This document shows, piece after piece, positions 15,621-24,134 of a DNA stretch of 64,000 nt. The notes under the pieces are model-generated. The model was not told where the DNA came from. It ran no database searches and worked only from the letters and a program-made list of their open reading frames with translations. The stretch lies in NCBI RefSeq assembly GCF_004681975.1, contig NZ_SMLK01000002.1, positions 1 through 64,000 on the forward strand, given 5' to 3'. A program made the position numbers and the translations under genes. The stretch comes from Ramlibacter humi (GTDB lineage Bacteria; Pseudomonadota; Gammaproteobacteria; Burkholderiales; Burkholderiaceae_C). How positions within the stretch are numbered: the first letter of the stretch is position 1; every line of letters begins with the position of its first letter.

Positions 15621-17890
15621 GCACCACCCCGCCCCTGAAGCCGACCTTCGGCAACCAGCGCGCGGTGCGCTGGGCGCTGGCGGTGGGCGCGGCGGTGATG
15701 CTGGGCATCGCCATCGTGCTGATGTTCCTGCTGACGCAGGCCACCGGCAACCGCGAGCTGTACGAACGCAACTACGGCCGCCTGTTCGCGCTGAACATGG
15801 TGGTGGCGGGGCTGCTGCTGCTGGTCATCGGCTGGGTGGTGGTGCGGCTGGTCTCGCGGCTGCGGCGCGGCAAGTTCGGCAGCCGCCTGCTGCTGAAGCT
15901 GGCGGCCATCTTCGCGATGGTGGGCTTCATGCCCGGCCTGCTGATCTACGTGGTGTCCTACCAGTTCGTCTCGCGTTCCATCGAAAGCTGGTTCGACGTG
16001 AAAGTGGAAGGCGCGCTGGACGCGGGCCTGAGCCTGGGCCGTTCCACCCTGGACACGCTGGCCGCCGACCTGGCCAACAAGACGCGTGCCGCGGCCGCGC
16101 AGTTGTCCGAAGTGCCGGACACGTCGGCGCCGCTGGTGCTGGACCGCATGCGCGAGCAGCTGTCGGCCAACGACCTGATCCTGTGGAGCGGCAACGCGCA
16201 GCTCATCGCCAGTGCCGGCCAGTCGCGCTTCCTGCTGAACCCGGAGAGGCCCACCGTGCAGCAGCTGCGCACGGCGCGCAGCCAGCGCTCGATGTCGGTC
16301 ATCGAGGGCCTGGACGAAACCCCGCCCACCGCCGGCCAGGCCCGCGTGAAGGCGCTCGCCATCGTGCCGGGTCCGGGCCTCGCCGCGCTGGCCGAGCCGC
16401 GCGTGCTGCAGGTCACCCAGAGCCTGCCGCCGACGCTGGTGGCCAACGCCACGGCGGTGCAGGAGGCCTACCGCGAATACCAGGAGCGAGCCCTCGCACG
16501 CGAAGGCCTGCGCCGCATGTACATCGGCACGCTGACGCTCAGCCTCTTCCTGTCGGTGTTCGGCGCCATCTTCCTGGCGGTGCTGCTGGGCAACCAGCTG
16601 GCTCGGCCATTGCTGCTGCTGGCGGCCGGCGTGCGCGAGGTGGCCGCCGGCGACCTGTCTCCCAAACCGGTGCTGCAGGGCAAGGACGAACTCGGCGGCC
16701 TCACGCGGTCGTTCGCCGAGATGACGCAGCAGCTGGCCGACGCGCGTGCCGCGGTGGAACAGAGCATGGGGCAGGTGAACGCCGCGCGCGCGCACCTGCA
16801 GACCATCCTGGACAACCTCACGGCCGGCGTCATCGTGCTGGACGAAGACGGCCGCATCGAAAGCTCCAACCCGGGCGCGACGCGCATCCTGCGCGTGCCG
16901 GTGGCCGCCAACGAAGGCCAGCCGCTCGCCTCGGTGGAAGGCCTGCAGTCGTTCGGGGCCGCGGTGCAGGCGCAGTTCGAGGAATACGCTCAGGAGAGGC
17001 GCCAGCACGGGCTGGACCACTGGCAGCAGTCGTTCGAGCTCAGTCCCTCGAACCCCGTTTCGCCCACGCAAGGCAACACCATCACGCTGGTGGCGCGCGG
17101 CGCCGAGATGCCTTCCGACGTGCCGGGCCGCTCGGCGCGCCTGCTGGTGTTCGACGACATCTCCGAGATCGTTTCGGCGCAGCGCGCGCAGGCCTGGGGC
17201 GAGGTGGCGCGGCGCCTGGCGCACGAGATCAAGAACCCGCTCACGCCCATCCAGCTGTCGGCCGAGCGGCTGGCGCACAAGCTGGACGCCAAGGTGGCCG
17301 AGCCCGAGCGCGTGGTGCTGCGCAAGTCGGTGCAGACCATCGTCGACCAGGTCGACGCGATGAAGCGGCTGGTGAACGAATTCCGCGACTACGCACGCCT
17401 GCCCGCGGCCGAACTGAAACCCCTGGACCTGAACCAGCTCGTGGCCGACGTGCTGAACCTCTACGTGCGCGATGGCGAGACCGCTGCCGGCTCGCATGTG
17501 CCGGTGCGCGCCGAACTGGACCCGGCGTGCCCGCAGATCCTGGGCGACGCGCAGCAGCTGCGGCAGGTCATCCACAACCTGCTGCAGAACGCGCAGGACG
17601 CCACGGAAGGCTCGGCCCGGCCCGAGGTGGTCATCCGGACGCAATGGAACGAAACCAGCCGCCGCGTGCGGATGACCGTGATGGACACCGGCGCCGGCTT
17701 TCCCGAGCACATCCTCAAGCGGGCCTTCGAGCCCTACGTCACGACCAAGGACAAGGGCACGGGGCTCGGCCTGGCGGTGGTCAAGAAGATCGCCGACGAG
17801 CATGGGGCCCGCATCGACCTGAAAAACCGGGTGGACGGCGGCTCGGTCGCGGGGGCGCAAGTCTCGCTATCATTCGCAGTTGCGGCCTGA
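15617..17890 (+). CDS. ntrY: NtrY-type membrane sensor histidine kinase
   Basis: A 757-residue sensor kinase. Four membrane segments are seen (about residues 18-38, 56-76, 94-120 and 298-320); segments three and four bracket a periplasmic region of about 170 residues. HAMP and PAS domains follow. The HisKA box is LAHEIKNPLTPIQLSAERL, with phospho-His near 535. The ATPase has N box QVIHNLLQNAQDA, G1 DTGAGFP and G2 KGTGLGLAVVKKIADEHG. The GTG start overlaps the DUF4390 stop (GTGA). The partner regulator starts 44 nt downstream. In NtrYX systems the signal is tied to nitrogen or redox/envelope state; the signal here is unknown. Confidence 0.92.
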   Translation: MSTTPPLKPTFGNQRAVRWALAVGAAVMLGIAIVLMFLLTQATGNRELYERNYGRLFALNMVVAGLLLLVIGWVVVRLVSRLRRGKFGSRLLLKLAAIFAMVGFMPGLLIYVVSYQFVSRSIESWFDVKVEGALDAGLSLGRSTLDTLAADLANKTRAAAAQLSEVPDTSAPLVLDRMREQLSANDLILWSGNAQLIASAGQSRFLLNPERPTVQQLRTARSQRSMSVIEGLDETPPTAGQARVKALAIVPGPGLAALAEPRVLQVTQSLPPTLVANATAVQEAYREYQERALAREGLRRMYIGTLTLSLFLSVFGAIFLAVLLGNQLARPLLLLAAGVREVAAGDLSPKPVLQGKDELGGLTRSFAEMTQQLADARAAVEQSMGQVNAARAHLQTILDNLTAGVIVLDEDGRIESSNPGATRILRVPVAANEGQPLASVEGLQSFGAAVQAQFEEYAQERRQHGLDHWQQSFELSPSNPVSPTQGNTITLVARGAEMPSDVPGRSARLLVFDDISEIVSAQRAQAWGEVARRLAHEIKNPLTPIQLSAERLAHKLDAKVAEPERVVLRKSVQTIVDQVDAMKRLVNEFRDYARLPAAELKPLDLNQLVADVLNLYVRDGETAAGSHVPVRAELDPACPQILGDAQQLRQVIHNLLQNAQDATEGSARPEVVIRTQWNETSRRVRMTVMDTGAGFPEHILKRAFEPYVTTKDKGTGLGLAVVKKIADEHGARIDLKNRVDGGSVAGAQVSLSFAVAA

Positions 17891-17934
17891 CAACACTTCG
17901 CTCCGCTGTCGCGGGCGCCGCTTCCTCGAGAACA

Positions 17935-18651
17935 ATGGCAAACATACTGGTGGTCGACGACGAGCTGGGCATCCGCGACCTGCTGTCGGAAATCCTCAAC
18001 GACGAAGGCCACAACGTCGAACTGGCGCAGAACGCCGCGCAGGCCCGCTCGGCCCGCGCGCGTGCCCGGCCGGACCTCGTGCTGCTGGACATCTGGATGC
18101 CCGACACCGACGGCGTGACGCTGCTCAAGGAGTGGTCCACCAGCGGCCAGCTCACCATGCCGGTGATCATGATGAGCGGCCACGCCACCATCGAGACGGC
18201 TGTCGAAGCCACCAAGATCGGCGCGCAGTCCTTCCTCGAGAAGCCGATCACCATGCAGAAGCTGCTGAAGGCCGTGGAAGGCGCGCTCACGCGCGATACC
18301 CCCGGCGGCCCGGCGGCACCCGGCGTGCGCCCCAAGCCCGGTCCCGGCTACGTCACCTCGCCCGCGCCTTCGATGGCCGAGCTCACGGTGGAAGCCGCGA
18401 TGACCGGCGGCCAGACCATCCCGCCGCCGATGGAGATCGGCCCGCAGGCGCGCCAGATCTTCGAGCTGGACAAGCCCCTGCGCGACGCGCGCGACGAATT
18501 CGAGAAGAACTACTTCGAGTACCACCTGGCCAAGGAAGGCGGCTCCATGACGCGCGTGGCCGAGAAGACCGGCCTGGAGCGCACCCACCTCTATCGCAAG
18601 CTGAAGCAGCTGGGCGTGGACCTCTCCCGAGGGAAGCGCAACGCCGGCTAG
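17935..18651 (+). CDS. Short NtrX-like response regulator without AAA+ domain
   Basis: A 238-residue response regulator. The receiver domain (1-120) has the acidic pocket D8-D9, phospho-acceptor Asp52 (LLDIWMPD), Ser81 and Lys103 (FLEKP). A Pro/Gly-rich linker follows (about 122-160), then a C-terminal Fis-type helix-turn-helix (EGGSMTRVAEKTGLERTHLY). Canonical NtrX is about 450 residues with a sigma54-activating AAA+ ATPase between these parts; here it is absent. It therefore probably acts by direct DNA binding and not as a sigma54 activator. It is the evident partner of the upstream NtrY-like kinase. Confidence 0.9.
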   Translation: MANILVVDDELGIRDLLSEILNDEGHNVELAQNAAQARSARARARPDLVLLDIWMPDTDGVTLLKEWSTSGQLTMPVIMMSGHATIETAVEATKIGAQSFLEKPITMQKLLKAVEGALTRDTPGGPAAPGVRPKPGPGYVTSPAPSMAELTVEAAMTGGQTIPPPMEIGPQARQIFELDKPLRDARDEFEKNYFEYHLAKEGGSMTRVAEKTGLERTHLYRKLKQLGVDLSRGKRNAG

Positions 18652-18670
18652 GCTATAATTTCCGGCTCAC

Positions 18671-18746
18671 GGCCCGGTAGCTCAGTTGGTAGAGCAGCGG
18701 ATTGAAAATCCGCGTGTCGGTGGTTCGATTCCGCCCCAGGCCACCA
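18671..18746 (+). tRNA. trnF: tRNA-Phe (anticodon GAA)
   Basis: A 76-nt cloverleaf with encoded CCA. Acceptor strand GGCCCGG pairs with CCAGGCC (one mismatch), D arm AGCTCAGTTGGTAGAGC, anticodon stem GGATT/AATCC with loop TTGAAAA (anticodon GAA), and T arm with GGTTCGATTCC. It begins 19 nt after the response-regulator stop; TATAAT at 18654-18659 is probably too close to be its promoter, so processing from the ntrYX transcript is possible. Confidence 0.96.
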
Positions 18747-18752
18747 GATCAG

Positions 18753-18782
18753 ACGCCTCGGCACCTTCGGGTTCCGGGGCGT
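18753..18782 (+). terminator. Weak hairpin after tRNA-Phe
   Basis: ACGCC...GGCGT with further pairing of CTCGG-type bases forms a stem-loop 6 nt after the tRNA. It ends in GTTGT rather than a T-run, so it is at best a weak terminator or processing hairpin. Confidence 0.4.
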
Positions 18783-18921
18783 TGTCGCATGTGGACGTAA
18801 AAATGTTTCACATGCAATAAATCGTTTCCCATTTTCATGGGATGGGCGTCCTTCCGTGCTCCTCGTGTAATCCCGCTCGAGCCGGGGCGTCCCGGCCTTC
18901 GATTGAAGTACGAGGGGTCCC

Positions 18922-20970
18922 ATGAGATTTGCATTCCTGAAACTGGCCGTGTCTTCCACGGCCGTGGCCTTGTTCCTGGCCGCCTGCGGTGGCGGTGGGG
19001 GCGGCTCGACGGCGGCCAGCAGCGCCCAGATCGTCGGCACGGCCGCCACGGGCGCGGCCTTGGCGTTCGCGCCGGTGACCATCACCAACAGCGCCGGCAA
19101 CTCGCCTTGCGTGGAAACGGGCATCACCACGACCCTCACCGGCAGCTACACCTGCACGCTGAAGTCGGGCGAGCAGGCCCCGTTCTTCGTGGTGGTGACC
19201 GATCCCACCGGCAACACGGGCGCGCTGGTCAGCGTCACGACCACCACGCCGCCGGCCGGCTCGGCCCTCACCGTCAACGCCACCCCGCTGACCACGGCCA
19301 TCGTGGCGCAGCTCGCCGGTGACGGCAATGCGCTGAGCGTCGTCAATGCTCGTTCGGTCGACGCGGGCGCGTTGAAGGCGGTGACCGCCAACGTGGTGGC
19401 GCAGCTGCAGGCGGTGCTTGATCGCATCGGCGTCCCCGCCGGCTACGACCCCTTCGCCACGTCCATCACGGCCGCGACCGCCGGCAACACGGGCAACACC
19501 GCCGACCTGGTGCTGGACGTCGTGAAGATCGTGAAGGACTCCGCCGGCAAGCTTGCGCTGGCCACCATCGACGATCCCACGCCGCGCACCTTGGCTACCG
19601 CCACCAGCAGCGGCACGGCGGTCCCTGCACCGTCCACGAGCGTGACCACGTTGTCGCAAGCCACGCAGCTCGTGGCGCAGAAGCTCGCCGGTTGTTTCGC
19701 GTTGCCGACGTCGAGCCGGGTGCTCAACGTCACGACGCACCCTGCCGACCAAGGCGGTCCGGAGGTGGACAACGTGGGCGACGCCTGCGAGGACTTCGTC
19801 TCCGATTCGAGCAACGCGGCTGGCATCGACTTCATGCACAACGGCTACTACGCCGGCCAGTTCTTCTACGGCCTGCTGACCGCCGACAGCATGACCGGCG
19901 CCACGTTCAGCGTGCCGGAAGTGCTGGCGTTCTACCCGGCTTCCAGCGCCGGTTCCAGTCCGATCAGCACCTATGACCGCGCGGTCCTGAACATCCGCTA
20001 CATCGACGGCCAAGGCAACGCGGGCAGCGTCATCACCGTCGCGTCGCGCATCCCGGGCAGCTCCTCGAGCGGGCGCCCGACCGAGTGGTGGCTGACCGGC
20101 AACCAGTGGACGGTGGACATCGGCGTGCGCATGAACCTGCGCCGCGTCGAGCAGCTGAACTCCGCCAACACCGCCAAATTCAGCACGTTCCAGACCGGCG
20201 TTGTCTTCACCATCAGCCAGGTGGGCCCCGGCTCGCAGCGCGGCGGCCAGCAGCTCACGCTCGCCCGCGTCACGGGGCCTGGCCTGCCGGCGGCGGGCGT
20301 GGTCTACCGGTACTCCCCGACCAATCCCAGCCGGGCACTGGACGCCGTCAGCAAGACGGGCGACCTGACCGCCACCACCCTGTGCAACAACGGCTCGGTG
20401 AACTGCCCCAACTGGTGGTTCGAGCGCACGGCCGGTGTCAGCGGCAGCGGCGCGACCACGCTGGCCAGCAACCCGACCGGAGGCACGAACGACCTGATCT
20501 GGGCGCAGTCTGGCGATGGGTTCACCATGGCCAGCTTCAAGAAGGGCGCCCAGTACAAGTTCGAGCTGTTCTACGGCACGAATACGGGGACGGCCGACCT
20601 GACCGAATTCCGCACGCTGCTGACCGATGTCGTTCCCGCCACGCAGGCCATCAACCTGCCCTGGAACACGCCCGGCTCGAACACCCTCGCGGCCCTGAAT
20701 CCGTCGGGCAGCCTGGCCGGTGCGCTGTCCACCGTGCTGACCGACTGGGTGCAGAACCCCGCCGCGCCGCAGATCAGTGGCATCACCTGGTCGACGGCCA
20801 GTGCCGGCTTCGGGTCCAGCCAGTCGGTGGCGCGCGGCGTGACTTCTGCCACCTACGCGAACGGTGCTCCTGCGTTCTTGGCCACGACGCCCCCGAACGT
20901 CCGCTTCGTGCTGATGTCCTACCGCTCCGGTGACAGCAGCAACCGCTCCGCCGTCTACACCTACAACTAA
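18922..20970 (+). CDS. Large lipoprotein with Gly-rich tether, function unknown
   Basis: A 682-residue predicted lipoprotein. The signal peptide ends in lipobox LAAC with Cys22, followed directly by a GGGGGGS tether. The N-terminal part has a beta-rich region with repeated GNTG/GATL-type turns (about 35-110), then a Thr/Ala-rich stretch (about 110-260). The C-terminal two thirds has scattered aromatic motifs (NGYYAGQFFYGLL, NQWTVDIGVRMNLRRVEQLN). No enzyme motif is recognised. It is monocistronic between tRNA-Phe and a strong terminator. Surface or periplasmic anchoring is inferred from the lipobox. Confidence 0.85.
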   Translation: MRFAFLKLAVSSTAVALFLAACGGGGGGSTAASSAQIVGTAATGAALAFAPVTITNSAGNSPCVETGITTTLTGSYTCTLKSGEQAPFFVVVTDPTGNTGALVSVTTTTPPAGSALTVNATPLTTAIVAQLAGDGNALSVVNARSVDAGALKAVTANVVAQLQAVLDRIGVPAGYDPFATSITAATAGNTGNTADLVLDVVKIVKDSAGKLALATIDDPTPRTLATATSSGTAVPAPSTSVTTLSQATQLVAQKLAGCFALPTSSRVLNVTTHPADQGGPEVDNVGDACEDFVSDSSNAAGIDFMHNGYYAGQFFYGLLTADSMTGATFSVPEVLAFYPASSAGSSPISTYDRAVLNIRYIDGQGNAGSVITVASRIPGSSSSGRPTEWWLTGNQWTVDIGVRMNLRRVEQLNSANTAKFSTFQTGVVFTISQVGPGSQRGGQQLTLARVTGPGLPAAGVVYRYSPTNPSRALDAVSKTGDLTATTLCNNGSVNCPNWWFERTAGVSGSGATTLASNPTGGTNDLIWAQSGDGFTMASFKKGAQYKFELFYGTNTGTADLTEFRTLLTDVVPATQAINLPWNTPGSNTLAALNPSGSLAGALSTVLTDWVQNPAAPQISGITWSTASAGFGSSQSVARGVTSATYANGAPAFLATTPPNVRFVLMSYRSGDSSNRSAVYTYN

Positions 20971-20985
20971 CCTTCGTGTTAAGTG

Positions 20986-21018
20986 AATCCCCCGCACGCG
21001 AGCCGCGTGCGGGGGATT
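20986..21018 (+). terminator. Perfect 15-bp terminator-like hairpin
   Basis: AATCCCCCGCACGCG pairs exactly with CGCGTGCGGGGGATT around a 3-nt loop, 15 nt after the lipoprotein stop. Only a short T/A flank follows, so efficiency as a Rho-independent terminator is uncertain, but the stem is very strong. Confidence 0.7.
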
Positions 21019-21098
21019 GCCATTTCCGAATCTTTCGTTACATGATGGGCACGTCGTAAAGCTTTAGGTGACCACCCCCAGATGGCGGCACCCCCAAG

Positions 21099-22082
21099 AT
21101 GTCGCGCTCGCCACTGACGGAATTCAGCCGCCTCGTTCTCACCCTCTACCGCTACGCCCAGGAAGTGCCCGTCCACGAGTTCCAGGACGCGGTCTTCGAA
21201 AGTCTCAAGCCGGCCCTTCCTTTCGACGCCTCCATCTGGGGCACGGGAACGATGACGCCGGAGGGCATCGACATTCACAGCTTTCACCGCTACCGGTTCC
21301 CGGACGCGATGTTCGAAGCCTTCCAGCGCGTGCGGCACCAGGACACGTCGGCGGCCCGGGTCACCAGCCAGCCCCGCATGACCATCGGCTTTTCGGCGGC
21401 GGAGGAGTTCACCCGGGAAGACCAGGCGGAAATCCGCGCCTTCGCGCGCGACTACAGCCAGCATCACTGCATCGTGACAGCGGACATCAACCCGATGACG
21501 AAGTTCACGCAGTGGGTGTCGCTGTTCCGCTCGGAGCCCGAGCGCCGCTGCATGCCGGCGGAAATCGAATTCCTCGACGCGCTGGCGCCGCACCTGATGC
21601 AGGCACTGGCGATCAACCGCTTGGTGCACCTCGACAAACTGGTCGGCGACACGGCGCGCGAGAGCTGGGCGGTGGCCATCGCCGATCCGCGCGGCGTCGT
21701 CTACCACGCCGACCAGCGCTTCAAGACCTTGATGGGCGAAGAGTGGCCGCTGCACCGGCAGGAAGGGCGGCTGGCGGACGGTCTGCTGGACCAGCTGCAA
21801 GGCGGCGAGACTCACATCGTTGGCGAGAACGTGATCGTGCAGCGCTCACTGGAGCAGGGCCTGTTCTTCCTGAAGGCGCGCCCGCGGCGGGCGGTCGACA
21901 GCCTCAGCCCGCGCGAATTCGTGGTCGCGAAGATGCTGGTGAGCGGCATGACGCAGAAGCAGATCGCGGCGGGGGTGGGCCGCTCGCCCGAGACCATCCG
22001 TTCCCAGGTAAAGGCGATCTTCGCCAAGCTGGACATCAACAACGTGACGTTGCTGCCGCCGCTGCTGGCGCTGCGGCAGTAA
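21099..22082 (+). CDS. LuxR-family transcriptional regulator
   Basis: A 327-residue protein with a C-terminal LuxR-type helix-turn-helix at about 262-320 (LSPREFVVAKMLVSGMTQKQIAAGVGRSPETIRSQVKAIF). The N-terminal 250 residues do not show a receiver, an AHL-binding signature or a Walker A motif; they resemble the PAS/GAF-like sensory half of orphan LuxR proteins. The ligand is unknown. No clear Shine-Dalgarno precedes the ATG, so the start is tentative. It lies upstream of, and in the same direction as, the small ORF and the GAF protein, 165 nt apart. Confidence 0.85.
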   Translation: MSRSPLTEFSRLVLTLYRYAQEVPVHEFQDAVFESLKPALPFDASIWGTGTMTPEGIDIHSFHRYRFPDAMFEAFQRVRHQDTSAARVTSQPRMTIGFSAAEEFTREDQAEIRAFARDYSQHHCIVTADINPMTKFTQWVSLFRSEPERRCMPAEIEFLDALAPHLMQALAINRLVHLDKLVGDTARESWAVAIADPRGVVYHADQRFKTLMGEEWPLHRQEGRLADGLLDQLQGGETHIVGENVIVQRSLEQGLFFLKARPRRAVDSLSPREFVVAKMLVSGMTQKQIAAGVGRSPETIRSQVKAIFAKLDINNVTLLPPLLALRQ

Positions 22083-22247
22083 GCCCGGACGGGGTCAGCC
22101 CGGCACCGCACACTTGTTCGCGCGCTTGTCCGGGGCCAGCCTGACGCAGGCGGGCCTGGGGCAAGGCTATCCGGGGTGGAATGCCATTGAATGCAGCCGG
22201 GCGGTGCAATTCAAACTTTCAGGTGATCGCCTGCGCCGGAGAACAAC

Positions 22248-22358
22248 ATGACCGCGCAAGTTGAGGCGTCCGAGAGCCCCATTCCTCGCGCGAACCGGCA
22301 TCTGCCGATACTCTCCTTGTATAAGAACGCCGTCAGGGAGGGCAGCAACGATGAATGA
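22248..22358 (+). CDS. Candidate 36-residue small ORF overlapping the GAF gene
   Basis: An ATG with a well-spaced GGAGAA ribosome-binding site (22238-22243) opens a 36-codon frame that ends in TGA at 22358, overlapping the GAF-gene ATG by 8 nt. The peptide starts MTAQVEASESP and ends YKNAVREGSNDE; it has no membrane segment. The overlap could couple its translation to that of the GAF gene. About three quarters of third positions are G or C, below the neighbouring genes. It may be a real small protein or a leader ORF; I do not recognise it. Confidence 0.4.
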   Translation: MTAQVEASESPIPRANRHLPILSLYKNAVREGSNDE

Positions 22359-22881
22359 AATCATGATCAAGGACGCCGCGGTGGTCCTTGAGGACAGTGC
22401 GTTCCGGGTCGTCACGGCCGACCAGCGCAGCGCGCGCGACCAGATCCCCATCCGCGCATTCCTCTCGCGCGTGCGGCATGCGTTCGGCATGGACGTGGTC
22501 TTCGTGTCGCGTTTCGCGGACGGGCACCGCATCATCCGCTTCACGGACGCGGATCTCGACGACGAGTACGCGGTGCCCGAAGGTGCTTCGGACCCCTTCG
22601 AGGAGTCCTATTGCCACCACATCGTCGAGGGACGCCTGCCGCAGGTGATCCGCGACACCAACGACGTGCCGCTCGCGCTGGCCATCACGGGCACCCGCAT
22701 CTGCCGGGTGGGCAGCCACCTCGGCGTGCCGATCGTCGCCTCCGACGGCAGCGTGTACGGCACGGTGTGCTGTTTCTCGCACGCGCCCAAGCGCAGCCTC
22801 GGCGAGCGCGAAGAGCTGGAGGCATTGCGTGAGATCGCAGTGCTGCTGGCCGACGTGTTGCTGGACGACGAACGCGGCTGA
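22351..22881 (+). CDS. GAF-domain protein
   Basis: A 176-residue single-domain protein. The central region (about residues 30-165) has the features of a GAF domain: FLSRVRHAFGMDVVFVSRF, then SHLGVPIVASDGSVYGTVCCFSHAP and a terminal helix with EELEALREIAVLLADVLL. No output domain is present, so it may act as a stand-alone small-molecule or redox sensor (adjacent cysteines in YGTVCCF are notable). The ATG is chosen because GGGAGGGC lies 8-15 nt before it; an in-frame upstream extension lacks these features. Function is inferred. Confidence 0.8.
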   Translation: MNEIMIKDAAVVLEDSAFRVVTADQRSARDQIPIRAFLSRVRHAFGMDVVFVSRFADGHRIIRFTDADLDDEYAVPEGASDPFEESYCHHIVEGRLPQVIRDTNDVPLALAITGTRICRVGSHLGVPIVASDGSVYGTVCCFSHAPKRSLGEREELEALREIAVLLADVLLDDERG

Positions 22882-22893
22882 CCGCGCGGGGGC

Positions 22894-23052
22894 TCAGGCG
22901 GGCATGAATCGCTGCCACGCGAGCAGCAGCACGGCGGCGGCGCCGAGCAGACATTTGAAGAGGAGGGCTGGCAAGGCGGTGTCCGGGAAAGCGACAGGGC
23001 GCGATTCTAGGAACGCGTTCTTGACGGCATTCCGCGCCGGGACATCTGGCAT
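22894..23052 (-). CDS. Candidate 52-residue single-span membrane protein
   Basis: A minus-strand frame of 52 codons from ATG to TGA in an otherwise empty gap. The C-terminal half (about residues 26-46, LPALLFKCLLGAAAVLLLAW) is a convincing membrane helix followed by QRFMPA. No strong ribosome-binding site is visible, and about 79 percent of third positions are G/C, lower than in its neighbours. It would be convergent with the GAF gene. I report it as a possible small membrane protein, not as an established gene. Confidence 0.33.
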   Translation of the reverse strand: MPDVPARNAVKNAFLESRPVAFPDTALPALLFKCLLGAAAVLLLAWQRFMPA

Positions 23053-23140
23053 GAGATTCATGCATGTGAATGATCGAGGCGCTTTGCGTGATCACCTCGC
23101 CACATGAGTTGGCCGAATGTCGCTGGCGGCGGCCTCAGCT

Positions 23141-24037
23141 TCAGGTGCGCGCCGCGGCCACGCGCCCGGCGCGCAGCGTGGGCCAGAGGATGTTGATGGC
23201 CAGGCCGCCGATCACCAGCGCGGCGGCCAGCAGCTTCCAGCCGGGCAGCGGTTCACCCAGCCACAGCGCCGAGGCGCCCATGCCGAACACCGGGATCAGC
23301 AAGGCCAGCGGCGTGACCGTGGCCGCGGTGTAGCGCGAGAGCAGCCAGTTCCAGGCCGCATAGCCGAACAGCGAATTGGCCCACGACTGCCAGGCCACCG
23401 CGGCCCACGTGCCCCACGATGCCTGCTGCACGCTGTGCGCGATCCTGTCCCAGCCGTCGAAGGCCAGTGACAGCACGAACAGCACCGGCACCGAGAACGC
23501 CGACGACCACACGACGTAGGCCACCATGTTGATGTTGCCCGCGCGCTTGCTCAGGATGTTGCCTGCGGCCCATGACGCGGCGGCGCAAAGCACCAGCCCC
23601 AGCCCCGCGACGGTGGTCGTGGTGTCGGTGTGCCAGCCGACCACGCCCAGCCCCGCCGCGGCCACCAGCACCGCCAGCGCCTGGAACCCGCGCAAGCGCT
23701 CGCCGGCCAGCCACATGGCCAGGCCGATGGTGAAGAACACTTGCGTCTGCACCACGAGGGACGCCAGTCCGGGTGAGATGCGGCGGTCGATGGCGATGTA
23801 CAGCAAACCGAACTGGCCGGCGCCGATCAGCAGACCGTAGCCCGCCAGATTGGCCAGCGGCACGCGCGGGCGTGGCAGGAAGAACATCGCCGGCAACAGA
23901 GCGAACAGGAAGCGCAGCGTGGCGAACAGCAGCGGCGGCAGTTCGTGCAGCGCGGCCTTGATGACGACGAAGTTGGTGCCCCACACGACGACGACGGCCA
24001 GCGCCAGCAGCAGGTGGGCGGGAGAGATGCGCGACAT
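23141..24037 (-). CDS. EamA-family (DMT) transporter, O-acetylserine/cysteine exporter-like
   Basis: A 298-residue inner-membrane protein with ten predicted helices in two EamA repeats. The N-terminus LALAVVVVWGTNFVVIKAAL and the second-half motif ALLIPVFGMGASALWLGEPL are typical. The overall pattern resembles E. coli EamA, which exports O-acetylserine and cysteine metabolites, but substrate cannot be read from sequence. It is divergent from the HAD gene 97 nt away. Confidence 0.88.
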   Translation of the reverse strand: MSRISPAHLLLALAVVVVWGTNFVVIKAALHELPPLLFATLRFLFALLPAMFFLPRPRVPLANLAGYGLLIGAGQFGLLYIAIDRRISPGLASLVVQTQVFFTIGLAMWLAGERLRGFQALAVLVAAAGLGVVGWHTDTTTTVAGLGLVLCAAASWAAGNILSKRAGNINMVAYVVWSSAFSVPVLFVLSLAFDGWDRIAHSVQQASWGTWAAVAWQSWANSLFGYAAWNWLLSRYTAATVTPLALLIPVFGMGASALWLGEPLPGWKLLAAALVIGGLAINILWPTLRAGRVAAART

Positions 24038-24134
24038 CGCACGAGCATAAGGTCGCGCCGCTCATGCATTCATGCAAACTGCGACAGCGAATGATGCGTG
24101 GCAGGAAGGAGAGCCGGCTCGCTAAACTGCCCCG

